A stretch of 64,000 bases of DNA from an uncultured Collinsella sp. (lineage in GTDB: Bacteria > Actinomycetota > Coriobacteriia > Coriobacteriales > Coriobacteriaceae). A model generated the notes under the pieces. The model was not told where the DNA came from, did no database searches, and saw only the letters and a list, made by a program, of their open reading frames with translations. Made by a program: the position numbers and the translations under genes. How positions within the stretch are numbered: position 1 is the first letter of the stretch; each line of letters starts with the position of its first letter. The stretch covers positions 1 to 64,000 of the forward strand of contig UQMW01000008.1 in assembly GCA_900542275.1 (NCBI GenBank), given 5' to 3'. This document shows, piece after piece, positions 32,521 through 40,410 of the stretch.

Positions 32521-33417
32521 ATGGATATCAGCCGGTTTGGCGAGTTTGTGATCCTCGCGCAGTCGCGCACCTTCCTCGATGCCGCCGACCTGCTCTTTAT
32601 GTCACAGTCCACGCTCTCCAAGCACATCATGTCCATGGAGCGCGAGCTGGGCTGCATGCTCATCGACCGCACGCAGCGCCATGTGACGCTTACCCCGCAG
32701 GGAGAGACACTCCTCGTCTATGCGCAGAAGATCGCCACGCTGCAGCACCGCTACCTCGCCGCGCTCCGCAGCGACCAGACCGCGCCTACCGAGCACATCA
32801 CCGTGGGCTCGATCCCCATCATGGCGCCCTACGGCATCACCGATGCCGTGATTGATTTTCAGCAGGCGAGCCCCAGCTATCAGGTGGAGCTTATCGAGGG
32901 CGAGGGTGACAAGCTCAAACAGATGCTCCTGCGCGAGGACATCGACCTTGCGTTTATCCGCGACGCGGGCACCGACGAGCCCGAGTTCAAGAAAATCCCC
33001 TTTACAAGCGACCGCCTGGTGGCGGTGCTGCCGGCAGAGCACATACTCGCCCGCCGCGACCGCATCGAGATCGGCGACCTGCGCGACGAGAACTTTCTCA
33101 TGCTGCCACAGGGCTCCTTTGTGAGCGACCTCGTGGCGAGCCTTTGCTCCGAGGCCGGGTTCTCCCCGCGAATCACCTTTACCGGCAAGCGCGCCGAGAA
33201 CATCATCTCGCTCGTGGCGCGCGGTGCCGGCGTATCACTGCTCATGCGCAAGCCGGCCGAGTCGCTCGCCGGCAGCAAGGTGTCGCTCGTGGACATCGAC
33301 CCGGCCGTCACCACACAGGTCAAAATCTTTCTCAAACGCAAGCGCGCTCAGCCGCAGGCCGTGGTGTCGCTCATAGGCTACCTCCCCTACCGCCAGCTAC
33401 TGCAGGGCGAGAGCTAG
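32521..33417 (+). CDS. LysR-family transcriptional regulator
   Basis: DNA-binding regulator of 298 residues. The N-terminal winged helix covers residues 1-60 (FVILAQSRTFLDAADLLFMSQSTLSKHI), followed by the helix linker and a periplasmic-binding-like effector domain from HITVGSIPIMAPYG. The ATG at 32521 has GGAAGGA upstream. It converges on the PTS/ceramidase-like operon, whose promoter carries a perfect LysR-type palindrome at 38734-38750, so it is the best candidate regulator for that locus. Confidence 0.9.
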   Translation: MDISRFGEFVILAQSRTFLDAADLLFMSQSTLSKHIMSMERELGCMLIDRTQRHVTLTPQGETLLVYAQKIATLQHRYLAALRSDQTAPTEHITVGSIPIMAPYGITDAVIDFQQASPSYQVELIEGEGDKLKQMLLREDIDLAFIRDAGTDEPEFKKIPFTSDRLVAVLPAEHILARRDRIEIGDLRDENFLMLPQGSFVSDLVASLCSEAGFSPRITFTGKRAENIISLVARGAGVSLLMRKPAESLAGSKVSLVDIDPAVTTQVKIFLKRKRAQPQAVVSLIGYLPYRQLLQGES

Positions 33418-33464
33418 TGCCCCGCAAAACCGCCAATAAACCGCCCCCGGGCGCCCTTCAATGC

Positions 33465-33500
33465 AGAAGGGCCACGGCGGAAATCCGTCGCGGCCCTTCT
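33465..33500. terminator. Convergent hairpin between the LysR gene and the PTS operon
   Basis: AGAAGGGCC...CGG and CCG...GGCCCTTCT form a 16-bp stem with two non-Watson-Crick positions around AAAT. It lies between convergent genes. No long T-run follows on either strand, so efficiency is uncertain. Confidence 0.55.
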
Positions 33501-33575
33501 GACACAGGTCGGAGTATCTAGACTCGGGATGCCAGGCATCTGAACTTAAAGCACTTGGCATCTAACCTTGAAGCG

Positions 33576-35018
33576 CTAATCGACCTTGACGTTGAGGGAA
33601 GCGCCACCCTCGTCCTTCTTGGGACCCAGCACGCATGCGGCGATGAGGGCCAGAATAAAGGCGATCACGCCGGAGGCAACAAGGCCGATAAAGCCCGTGT
33701 CGGTGCCAGCGGGGTTAATGAAGCTCGGGAAGCCAAGCGGGCCAGAAGCGCCAAAGGAATAGAGCTTGGCGCCCATAAGGCCGGCAACGGCGCCGCCAAC
33801 ACCGGCGGAGAGGAAGGTCGCCCACATAAGGCGCTTGCGGGGCAGCAGGATGGCATAGAGCGCGGGCTCGTTGACACCGAAGATCGAGGAAACCAGAGCA
33901 GGCACGTTGACCTCGGCGTTCTCCTCGCCGTTCTTGGTGCGGATGATCATGCCGAGCACGGCGCCGGCGATGGCGCAGCCGCCAGCATAGACGAGCGGGT
34001 TGATAAGATCGTAGCCATAGGTGGCGACATCGAGGAACCACAGCGGGATGATGCCCCAGTGCAGACCGAACATCACGAGCAGGCTCCAGAAGGTGCCGAT
34101 AACAAAGCCGGCAATGGCGGGCTGGAAGTTGATGAGGGCGAGGATGATCTGGGCGACGATATTGGAGAGAACCGTCATGACCGGGCCGATGATGACAAGG
34201 CCGAGGATGCCGCAGATAAAGAGCGTGAGGATGTTAGCGAAGAACGAGCTCACGACGGCAGGCAGGATGCTGACAAAGAACTTGTGCACCTTAGCAGCCA
34301 CCCACACCACAAAGATGGCGGGCAGGATCGTGGAGGCGTAGCTCTGCATAACCAAGGGGATACCAAAGATATCGCCGTAGACGTTGGACTCAAAGATGGT
34401 GCCGGCACCGAGGGTGTAGAGCGGGTCGCCGCCGGTGAGTGCCACGAGCGTGGGGTACACGAGGATGCCGCCGAGCGCCATGCCCATGACGGGCTTGAGA
34501 CCGAACTTCTTGGCAGACGTCCAGCCGATAATCAGCGGGAAGTAGTAGAACACGGAGTCGCCGATAGCGGAGAGCACCACGTAGGTGTTGCTGTCTTTGG
34601 CGAGCCAGCCGGCCACACTCGCGAGCGCGAGCATCGACTTGATAAAGCCGCCGGCCATGAGCACGCCCAGAATCGGCTGCAGGATCTCGGAGATCACCGC
34701 AAGCAGGCGCGTGAACGGGTCGCCCTTCTTGACGTTGTCGCCCTCGTCGATGTCGAGCGCGGGCTGCGCGTCAAAGCCGCCGATCTGGACGAGGTCGTTG
34801 TAGACGGCCTCAACGGTGGCGCCGATCACGACCTGGTACTGACCGCCGGCCTGAATAACGTCGACGACGCCCTTGGTTGCCTTGAGTTCCTCGGTCTGGG
34901 CCTTGGACTCGTCCTTGAGATGGAAGCGCAGGCGCGTGATGCAGTGGCTCACGTCCTTAACGTTTTCCTTACCGCCGATCTTTGCGATGATCTCATCGCA
35001 AAGCTGCTGGTATTTCAT
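33576..35018 (-). CDS. PTS transporter subunit EIIBC, beta-glucoside/sucrose-type family
   Basis: Sugar-phosphorylating membrane permease. The EIIB domain (residues 1-85) has the phosphocysteine in DVSHCITRLRF. The EIIC domain (about 100-470) shows ten or so helices and the substrate-site region FGLHWGIIPLWF. There is no fused EIIA, so it depends on one encoded elsewhere. The ATG at 35018 has a perfect AAAGGAGG. It is the last gene of an operon with two ceramidase-like proteins and an amidohydrolase. The substrate is unknown; the partners suggest an amide-containing sugar conjugate. Confidence 0.9.
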   Translation of the reverse strand: MKYQQLCDEIIAKIGGKENVKDVSHCITRLRFHLKDESKAQTEELKATKGVVDVIQAGGQYQVVIGATVEAVYNDLVQIGGFDAQPALDIDEGDNVKKGDPFTRLLAVISEILQPILGVLMAGGFIKSMLALASVAGWLAKDSNTYVVLSAIGDSVFYYFPLIIGWTSAKKFGLKPVMGMALGGILVYPTLVALTGGDPLYTLGAGTIFESNVYGDIFGIPLVMQSYASTILPAIFVVWVAAKVHKFFVSILPAVVSSFFANILTLFICGILGLVIIGPVMTVLSNIVAQIILALINFQPAIAGFVIGTFWSLLVMFGLHWGIIPLWFLDVATYGYDLINPLVYAGGCAIAGAVLGMIIRTKNGEENAEVNVPALVSSIFGVNEPALYAILLPRKRLMWATFLSAGVGGAVAGLMGAKLYSFGASGPLGFPSFINPAGTDTGFIGLVASGVIAFILALIAACVLGPKKDEGGASLNVKVD

Positions 35019-35199
35019 GGTTCCTCCTTTTCGGGGTTGAGGCCGCAAGGCTCGCCTTCTCTTAGTCGACGTCGGTTGAGCGAAGCGTTGGGGCCCCGAT
35101 TCGGAAATCCGCGACCGCATGTACGGCCGGGACACGGAATAACGGTTTGACACCGGGGGTCATTTCCACCATGAGGCACCCCCGGGCCGGGTTTCGGCG

Positions 35200-36315
35200 C
35201 TACTGCGCGCTAGCGCCTCCGAGCAGGCGTGAGGTCTGACAGAACTTGTCGCAGAGAACCTCGGGCTCGCCCTTGGGAATCTGGGTGCGCTCGGTCTCAA
35301 ACGAAAGGCCGTACTCGCGCGCCGGAAGGAAATACTCAAAGTAGCCGTTGGTGTAGCCACAGACGATGCCCTGGACCGGGCACTCACGCTTCATGCGGAT
35401 GCCGAGGTCGCTGCCGAGCTCGCTGGGGAACACAAAGAGGTGCAGGCCGCCGAGGCTGATCACGGCGCACTTGAGCGTGAGGCTGAAGTCGTCATGCGCC
35501 ACGGTGTGGTAGAAGGTCTGGGGAACGATGCGGTCGAGCACGACCTCCTGGGTGAGCTCGATCTTGGAGATCGCCTCGGCCAGGCCGTCGGACACGCGTT
35601 CCACCTCGGGAATGCCGCGGCCCTGGCGGAAGTTACGGTCGCTGCAGTCGCCTGCGGCGCCAACTACCATAGCCGGGTAGTAACCCAGGCTGGACGCAAG
35701 CTTTTTGCCGGTGAGGCCGGCGAGCTCGCTCGTGAGCTCCGTGCAATCGGGGCCCACACAGGCGGAGTGGACCGCCCAGTTGACAAAGCCCGCAAAGGGC
35801 TTGTTGTCCTCATCGAAGAAAGAGACCGCGATCACCTCGTTGTCGGCGAGCTCGCCGGGGATGATGCGGTTGTCGTAGAAGCCGGTAACGACCTGCTTGC
35901 CCATGCGCGCGGTGGCCGGGCGAGCGTTGGCGCGGCACTCCTCGAACATCCGGCAGATAGTGTCAAGCAACCAGCGGTAGTAGTTCTCGTCGAATTTGCC
36001 CGTCCACCAGCTACGGTGGTAGGCCACAATCGAGGTGTGGTCGTGGGTGGCCGAAAGCAAAACGCAATCTCGGTCGATCCCGTAGCGCGCATGGAGAAGC
36101 GTCTTGACCTCCTCGGCCATCTCCTCCTCAAACTCCAGCACGTCGGCGTTAAAGAGGAAGACCTCGCGCTCGCCCTGGCTAAAGAGCAGCGCGTTGGCAA
36201 AGACATCGTCATGGATGGCCGTGGCGGGCTCCATGCGGTTGGGAAGGTTGCGGTACCCGATAAGGTAGACATCGCCCGTGGGCGTGATCTTTTGGCGTGC
36301 GCATCCGATATTCAC
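35200..36315 (-). CDS. Neutral/alkaline ceramidase-like protein 1
   Basis: Resembles the N-terminal metal-binding domain of neutral ceramidases, zinc enzymes that cleave the N-acyl amide of ceramide. It opens with GCARQKITPTG as the family does, then has LLSATHDHTS (metal His pair), HSACVGPDCTELTSELAG and VVGAAGDCSDRN, the counterpart of the ceramidase GDVSPN active-site loop. At 371 residues it lacks the C-terminal immunoglobulin-like domain, and it has no signal peptide, so it is probably cytoplasmic. It lies 24 bases after the second ceramidase-like gene. True substrate unknown. Confidence 0.82.
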   Translation of the reverse strand: MNIGCARQKITPTGDVYLIGYRNLPNRMEPATAIHDDVFANALLFSQGEREVFLFNADVLEFEEEMAEEVKTLLHARYGIDRDCVLLSATHDHTSIVAYHRSWWTGKFDENYYRWLLDTICRMFEECRANARPATARMGKQVVTGFYDNRIIPGELADNEVIAVSFFDEDNKPFAGFVNWAVHSACVGPDCTELTSELAGLTGKKLASSLGYYPAMVVGAAGDCSDRNFRQGRGIPEVERVSDGLAEAISKIELTQEVVLDRIVPQTFYHTVAHDDFSLTLKCAVISLGGLHLFVFPSELGSDLGIRMKRECPVQGIVCGYTNGYFEYFLPAREYGLSFETERTQIPKGEPEVLCDKFCQTSRLLGGASAQ

Positions 36316-36339
36316 AGTGCACTCCTTTCTGGGCCGCCG

Positions 36340-37575
36340 TTACAGGGCGGCAAGAATAGTATCGAGAAGATGCTCATGGGCTCCCTGGGCAAACCCGGAG
36401 TTCATGGCCTCGTAGGTGATCTTTTGGTAGGCATCGGAGGCGGGAAGGTACTTGGCGCCGCCGTTGACGAGCGTGGCGAGCAGCACGCGGCCGGGATGCA
36501 CCTGGCGCACGGACGCGCCAAAGGAGCTCGCGACCTCGGGCTCGACGCCCACCAGGTGCATGTCGCCAAGGCCCAGAAGCGAGACCCTCGTGGAGACAGT
36601 GCCCGCGGGCACAAAGCTGTAGCTCGTGCGCGGGGCGAGGCTGTGGAAGTCCGCGCGCTCCTGGGCGGGCAGGACCACGTCGATCGAACGAGCGGAAAGG
36701 GCGCCCTCGACGGGCTCCGCGGCATCAAGCGCCTGGACAATTGCCCTGCCGAGGGCACTTCCCTGCTGATGCAGCATGCGATAGCCGTCCTCGTGCACGT
36801 CCTCCTGTGCGAGTGTGCCCGCGGCATCGAACGTCACGGTCACGGCGCGCTCGCGGGGAGCTTGGTCGCCGGCCGCGCCGGTAAGCATAAGGCACACGCC
36901 GCCGCGGTCGCGCTCGACCATGCCGGCGGCAAAACCAAAGAGGTCACCCGAGACCACGCGCTCGCCCTCGGATGTGCGCGACTTGTCGAGCACCGAGGAT
37001 TGCACGTCGGCCGCGGCGATCACGGCGATGGTGTCGCCACCCGCATCGGCCACGCGCACGACGGGCATCGCATGGTCAGAGAAACCCTCGTCATTGGCAC
37101 CAAGCCACCAACCGGCCGGCGTCTCCACGTCGCGGTTGACGTTGACGGGGCAGCTGCCCTGAGCGCACTCAATCATCGCGGGCACCATGCCGTCTATGGC
37201 CTCGACGACGGCACACTCGACGGCACTCACGATAGCGGCAAGATAGCGCTCGTTGCGCTCGCGCTCCCCATCACTCTTAAGGTGCTCCGGCGTGCGCACG
37301 TGCGGAGCCGAGAAAGTGTGCGAGGGAACGATCCAAGCATGGGGCGGCCTACAGCCGCACGCCGCCTCGACTGCATCCTCGAGGCGTGCCTGCAGCGCCG
37401 GCGCGATCGAAGTGAGCTCGAGGCCGACGATGCAAACGCGCTCGGAGGCACGCTCCAGCACCAGGGCGCGAGCGCAGAGCGGATGGCGCTCCACGGTAAA
37501 GCCGTCGTGCGGGAGAACCCCGTCGAGCTCGATCCTCGCCTTGCCTGCGCCGGCCAAAAGCTCCTGCGCTTCCAT
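36340..37575 (-). CDS. Neutral/alkaline ceramidase-like protein 2
   Basis: A divergent paralogue of the neighbouring protein, 411 residues. It opens with AGAGKARIELDG, carries IVPSHTFSAPHV at the position of the THTH metal site, and MLTGAAGDQAPRERA at the active-site loop. The substitution of the second His (Thr-Phe-Ser instead of Asp-His-Thr) suggests different metal binding. No signal peptide. The ATG at 37575 has AAAGGAG. It lies 41 bases after the amidohydrolase gene. Whether the two paralogues act together or on different substrates is not visible. Confidence 0.78.
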   Translation of the reverse strand: MEAQELLAGAGKARIELDGVLPHDGFTVERHPLCARALVLERASERVCIVGLELTSIAPALQARLEDAVEAACGCRPPHAWIVPSHTFSAPHVRTPEHLKSDGERERNERYLAAIVSAVECAVVEAIDGMVPAMIECAQGSCPVNVNRDVETPAGWWLGANDEGFSDHAMPVVRVADAGGDTIAVIAAADVQSSVLDKSRTSEGERVVSGDLFGFAAGMVERDRGGVCLMLTGAAGDQAPRERAVTVTFDAAGTLAQEDVHEDGYRMLHQQGSALGRAIVQALDAAEPVEGALSARSIDVVLPAQERADFHSLAPRTSYSFVPAGTVSTRVSLLGLGDMHLVGVEPEVASSFGASVRQVHPGRVLLATLVNGGAKYLPASDAYQKITYEAMNSGFAQGAHEHLLDTILAAL

Positions 37576-37616
37576 GCGCGTCTCCTTTCCCCGTCTTTCC
37601 TCGGTATCTCTACCCG

Positions 37617-38651
37617 CTATTTGATGCCGTACAGACGCTGGGCCGTCTCGCCCAGCATGAGGCGCTTGGCCTCGTCGCTCACCAGTGCTGCGTTGACGCA
37701 GGCCACGCCCTCGGTGAGCCACTCGCGCTTGACCGGGTAGCTCGTGCCAAAGACGATGTGGTCGGCACCGAGCACCTCCACGGCGCACGAGAGCAGCGTG
37801 GGACCCCAGGGCTGGGCATGCGACATGTCAAAGAAAATGTTCTTCTCCAGGCGCGCCGAGACGGTCTCGGTGTCTACCTGGAAGCGGCCGGAGGCGTCCG
37901 GGCGCTTGGGACCGTGCGGCAGGAGCATCTCCTTAAAGGCAAAGTAGGCGCCGCCGAGCATAGAATGGACCATGCGCACGTTGGGGTAACGCTCGAAGAA
38001 GTCGCCGAAGATTTCGCGGCCGATGGCCGTGGTCTGGTCCACGCAGCGGCCGTAGGAGCGGCGCAGGTTGTCGTAGGCCAAAAGCGAGGCGTTCTCCACC
38101 GGCACGGGCACATGGTGAACGTAAGCCGTCGCGCCGCGCTCGTTGAGGTGCTCAAAGAAGCTCGCAAAAACGGGGTCGTCCAGATAGCGCTCGCCGTAGT
38201 GGGCGCAGAGCTGCACGCCGGCAAAACCCTCGTCCAAGCGACGATCGAGCTCGGCAAGGTTGGCTTTGGTGCCAAAGGGAGGCACGGCGACGAGCGGAAT
38301 TAGACGGCCACCCGAGGCCGCGGCGTCTGCCGCCATGCCGTCGTTAAAGTGGCGGCACATGTCGAGCGACATCCATTCATGGCAGCCCGGAAGCTTGAGG
38401 ATGGCCTTGTCCACGCCGGCCTCGTCCATATCGGCCAGGCGCTTCTCCAGGGTGTAGTCGCCCTGGATGTAGTTGAGGCCCGGGGCGCCGGAGGGCTTCT
38501 CGATCACGATCTGGCGCTTGCCGGCAGGGTTTACGGTAACGCGCCCCTCGGTGTTGTACTCACGGGGAACCTCGGAGAGAAACTGCTCGCATAGGGCGTC
38601 ATCGGCAAAGATGCGCTCATCGAACCAGTAGGAATTTGCATCGATAATCAT
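37617..38651 (-). CDS. Amidohydrolase (metal-dependent hydrolase of the TIM-barrel family)
   Basis: Belongs to the amidohydrolase-2 group (ACMSD-like decarboxylases and hydrolases). It begins IIDANSYWFDE where the usual HxH is replaced by DAN, has LPGCHEWMSLD, QLCAHYGERYLDD, YVHHVPVPVEN, MVHSMLGGAYFAF and the late FGTSYP in place of FGSDYP, so several metal ligands differ from the family norm. The length is 344 residues, cytoplasmic. First gene of the four-gene operon behind the promoter at 38685-38714. Confidence 0.8.
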   Translation of the reverse strand: MIIDANSYWFDERIFADDALCEQFLSEVPREYNTEGRVTVNPAGKRQIVIEKPSGAPGLNYIQGDYTLEKRLADMDEAGVDKAILKLPGCHEWMSLDMCRHFNDGMAADAAASGGRLIPLVAVPPFGTKANLAELDRRLDEGFAGVQLCAHYGERYLDDPVFASFFEHLNERGATAYVHHVPVPVENASLLAYDNLRRSYGRCVDQTTAIGREIFGDFFERYPNVRMVHSMLGGAYFAFKEMLLPHGPKRPDASGRFQVDTETVSARLEKNIFFDMSHAQPWGPTLLSCAVEVLGADHIVFGTSYPVKREWLTEGVACVNAALVSDEAKRLMLGETAQRLYGIK

Positions 38652-38684
38652 AGGTTGGGTCCGCCTTTCGCTTTTGACACCGTC

Positions 38685-38750
38685 ATTGTAAAAAGCGAAG
38701 GCATGCCACATCAATTCCAGTTGAGAGCACTTGTATTCCAAATTGGAATA
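38685..38750 (-). promoter_or_regulatory. Promoter and LysR-type operator of the PTS/ceramidase-like operon
   Basis: On the minus strand TACAAT (38690-38685) is 18 bases from TTGATG. Upstream, TATTCCAA-A-TTGGAATA (38734-38750) is a perfect 17-bp palindrome containing the LysR T-N11-A pattern and centred about 64 bases before the expected start of transcription, the classic activator position. A second partial site TCAATTCCAGTTGA lies at about 38711-38724, overlapping the -35. Confidence 0.65.
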
Positions 38751-38787
38751 GTATTTACCGCTCACCCGAAACCAAGAGGTTTTGCAT

Positions 38788-40104
38788 TTAGCCCTGGGCG
38801 ATCTTGTTTCTCAACAAGAAGTCGACCGCTCCTACGATTCTGATGCCATCGATGTCTGTTGGATGGTCGCCATCCCTGACAATCAAGATCTTCTCGTACG
38901 AATCAGGAATTTTTCCTAGCGTGCTTAGCTTGAGCGGTCGCAGCTCGCGTTTTCTCGTCGCTTCGGCATCGATCCGTTCGGTAACCTGGATATATTTGCG
39001 GTCCGACCCCTCGCCGATTGCGACAAAGTCGATTTCCCCCGCGCGCAGATGGCCGCAAAATACTTCGTATCCTTCAAAGACAAGCTGGTTGTAGATAACG
39101 TTCTCGAGCATCCTTCCGCTATCGCTACCTCTATATCCGTCAAGATAGCTGCGGATTCCCGTATCGGCTATGTAATATTTACCGCCTGTCTTAAGAAGCT
39201 CCCGCCCCTTGATGTCATACCTTTTTACTTTGGTAAACAGGTACGTCTCTTCCAGAGCGCCAATATATGCCGACACCGTCGATGCATTGGTCTTACCGCC
39301 CGCCGATTCGTTGAGCGTCCCTACGATTTTATTGACCGAGGTTTGATTGGAGATGTTGTCTGCCAGGTACGCACAGAGCCGCTCGAGAACATCGCGCTTA
39401 GTGATAGCCCCGCGACCCCTACGCGTCGCGCGCAATAAGATATCGCGCGCGACGATTGTCTGGTAAAGGCTACGAATATAGTCGCGACACAGCTCACGCC
39501 TCGGCTCATCATGAGCCAGAAACGGCATGCCGCCGTAGGTTATGTACTGCTCGAGCACGGTATTTGAATTAAGGCGATTGCCCGTCTTGGAAACGAGCTC
39601 AACCCGCTCACCGAGCCCTTCGGCGACGACCGCATCAATCGAGCGAAAATCAAGATACTCGCCAAACGTGAGGGGCTGCATCTTGACCTCGATATATCTA
39701 CCCGAGATAAGCGTTGCAAGCTCGCTCGCTAGCAAAAAGGCATTGGAGCCCGTGACATAGATGTCGCACGGCAAATCCACTCGGAGCGAGTTGACCGCCT
39801 TTTCCCAACCCTCGACATTCTGGAGCTCGTCAAAGAATAGGTAGGGATGATCAACGCCGTCGATGCGCTCCCGAACCATGCGATAAAACGTCAGGTAATC
39901 CGTAATTCCCGCATACTCTAGAGATTCCATCTTAAAGGTCAGCAAGCGCTCGGCTGGCACCCCCTGTTGCGCCAGATGGTCCCTCATCATGTCCAATAAC
40001 GTGGATTTACCGCAACGGCGTATGCCCGTCACGATTTTGATGAGGTCGGTATCCTGAAAAGCAATGAGTCGATCAAGATAACGGCTTCGGCGAACGATAT
40101 CCAT
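38788..40104 (-). CDS. AAA-family ATPase with C-terminal DUF4143 domain (first)
   Basis: ATP-binding protein of the large, poorly understood AAA/DUF4143 family. Walker A is GIRRCGKST (residues 27-35), Walker B YLFFDELQNV, sensor region IYVTGSNAFLLASEL. The C-terminal half (from about 200) carries the helical linker and the DUF4143 domain, ending in a restriction-endonuclease-like core with GEIDFVAIG and YIQVTERI (D...QV resembling the PD-(D/E)xK pattern). The length is 438 residues. Its upstream region has two large palindromes. Function unknown; selfish-element or defence links are suspected for the family, not shown here. Confidence 0.85.
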   Translation of the reverse strand: MDIVRRSRYLDRLIAFQDTDLIKIVTGIRRCGKSTLLDMMRDHLAQQGVPAERLLTFKMESLEYAGITDYLTFYRMVRERIDGVDHPYLFFDELQNVEGWEKAVNSLRVDLPCDIYVTGSNAFLLASELATLISGRYIEVKMQPLTFGEYLDFRSIDAVVAEGLGERVELVSKTGNRLNSNTVLEQYITYGGMPFLAHDEPRRELCRDYIRSLYQTIVARDILLRATRRGRGAITKRDVLERLCAYLADNISNQTSVNKIVGTLNESAGGKTNASTVSAYIGALEETYLFTKVKRYDIKGRELLKTGGKYYIADTGIRSYLDGYRGSDSGRMLENVIYNQLVFEGYEVFCGHLRAGEIDFVAIGEGSDRKYIQVTERIDAEATRKRELRPLKLSTLGKIPDSYEKILIVRDGDHPTDIDGIRIVGAVDFLLRNKIAQG

Positions 40105-40136
40105 AGAGCCCCCTAGTGCCCGACCAGACGTGAAAC

Positions 40137-40206
40137 CTTATAAACTTGCATTTATAGCAAGTTTATAAGATGTTACATTAGAAACTTGCGAATTTTGCAA
40201 GTTTCT
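40137..40206. promoter_or_regulatory. Two related palindromes upstream of the first DUF4143 ATPase
   Basis: CTTATAAACTTGC-N7-GCAAGTTTATAAG (40137-40168) and AGAAACTTGC-N7-GCAAGTTTCT (40180-40206) are both perfect. They share the half-site AAACTTGC with the same 7-base spacer, and their centres are about 40 bases apart. This looks like a pair of operator sites for one protein. Confidence 0.65.
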
Positions 40207-40234
40207 AAGGAATGAGCGAGCCTCTGGGCAGAAA

Positions 40235-40299
40235 AAACCGTCCCAACAATCGACGGTTTTCCTCGTTTTCGAGTTTTTCGCCGAATGTTGGGACGGTTT
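40235..40299. repeat. Family C 65-bp element, copy 3
   Basis: Nearly identical to the copy at 32353, including the CTGGGCAGAAAA flank and the TTTTCCTCGTTTTCGAG centre; arms AAACCGTCCCAACA/TGTTGGGACGGTTT are perfect. Confidence 0.9.
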
Positions 40300-40319
40300 G
40301 GGGAGCCAGTCGATCCCAG

Positions 40320-40350
40320 ATGTGACAAAGGGACGGTCCCTTTGTCACAT
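40320..40350. repeat. Family B palindrome, copy 3
   Basis: ATGTGACAAAGGGAC and GTCCCTTTGTCACAT are perfect 15-bp arms around a single base. It lies 20 bases after family C copy 3 and about 60 bases before the MFS start. Confidence 0.92.
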
Positions 40351-40410
40351 TCTGTTAGAGTTGCAGGGACATAAAACTTGCCGATTAAACGCGACACTGG
40401 AGTAACCACC

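Noticed and set aside
33555..35150. A 531-codon plus-strand frame antisense to the PTS EIIBC gene
   Set aside because: His/Asp/Gly-rich shadow with no recognisable domain; the EIIBC protein is clear.
35440..37740. A 766-codon open frame on the plus strand antisense to both ceramidase-like genes
   Set aside because: It is the mirror frame of GC-rich genes on the other strand, shows no family resemblance, and has no ribosome site. The minus-strand genes have clear motifs and starts.
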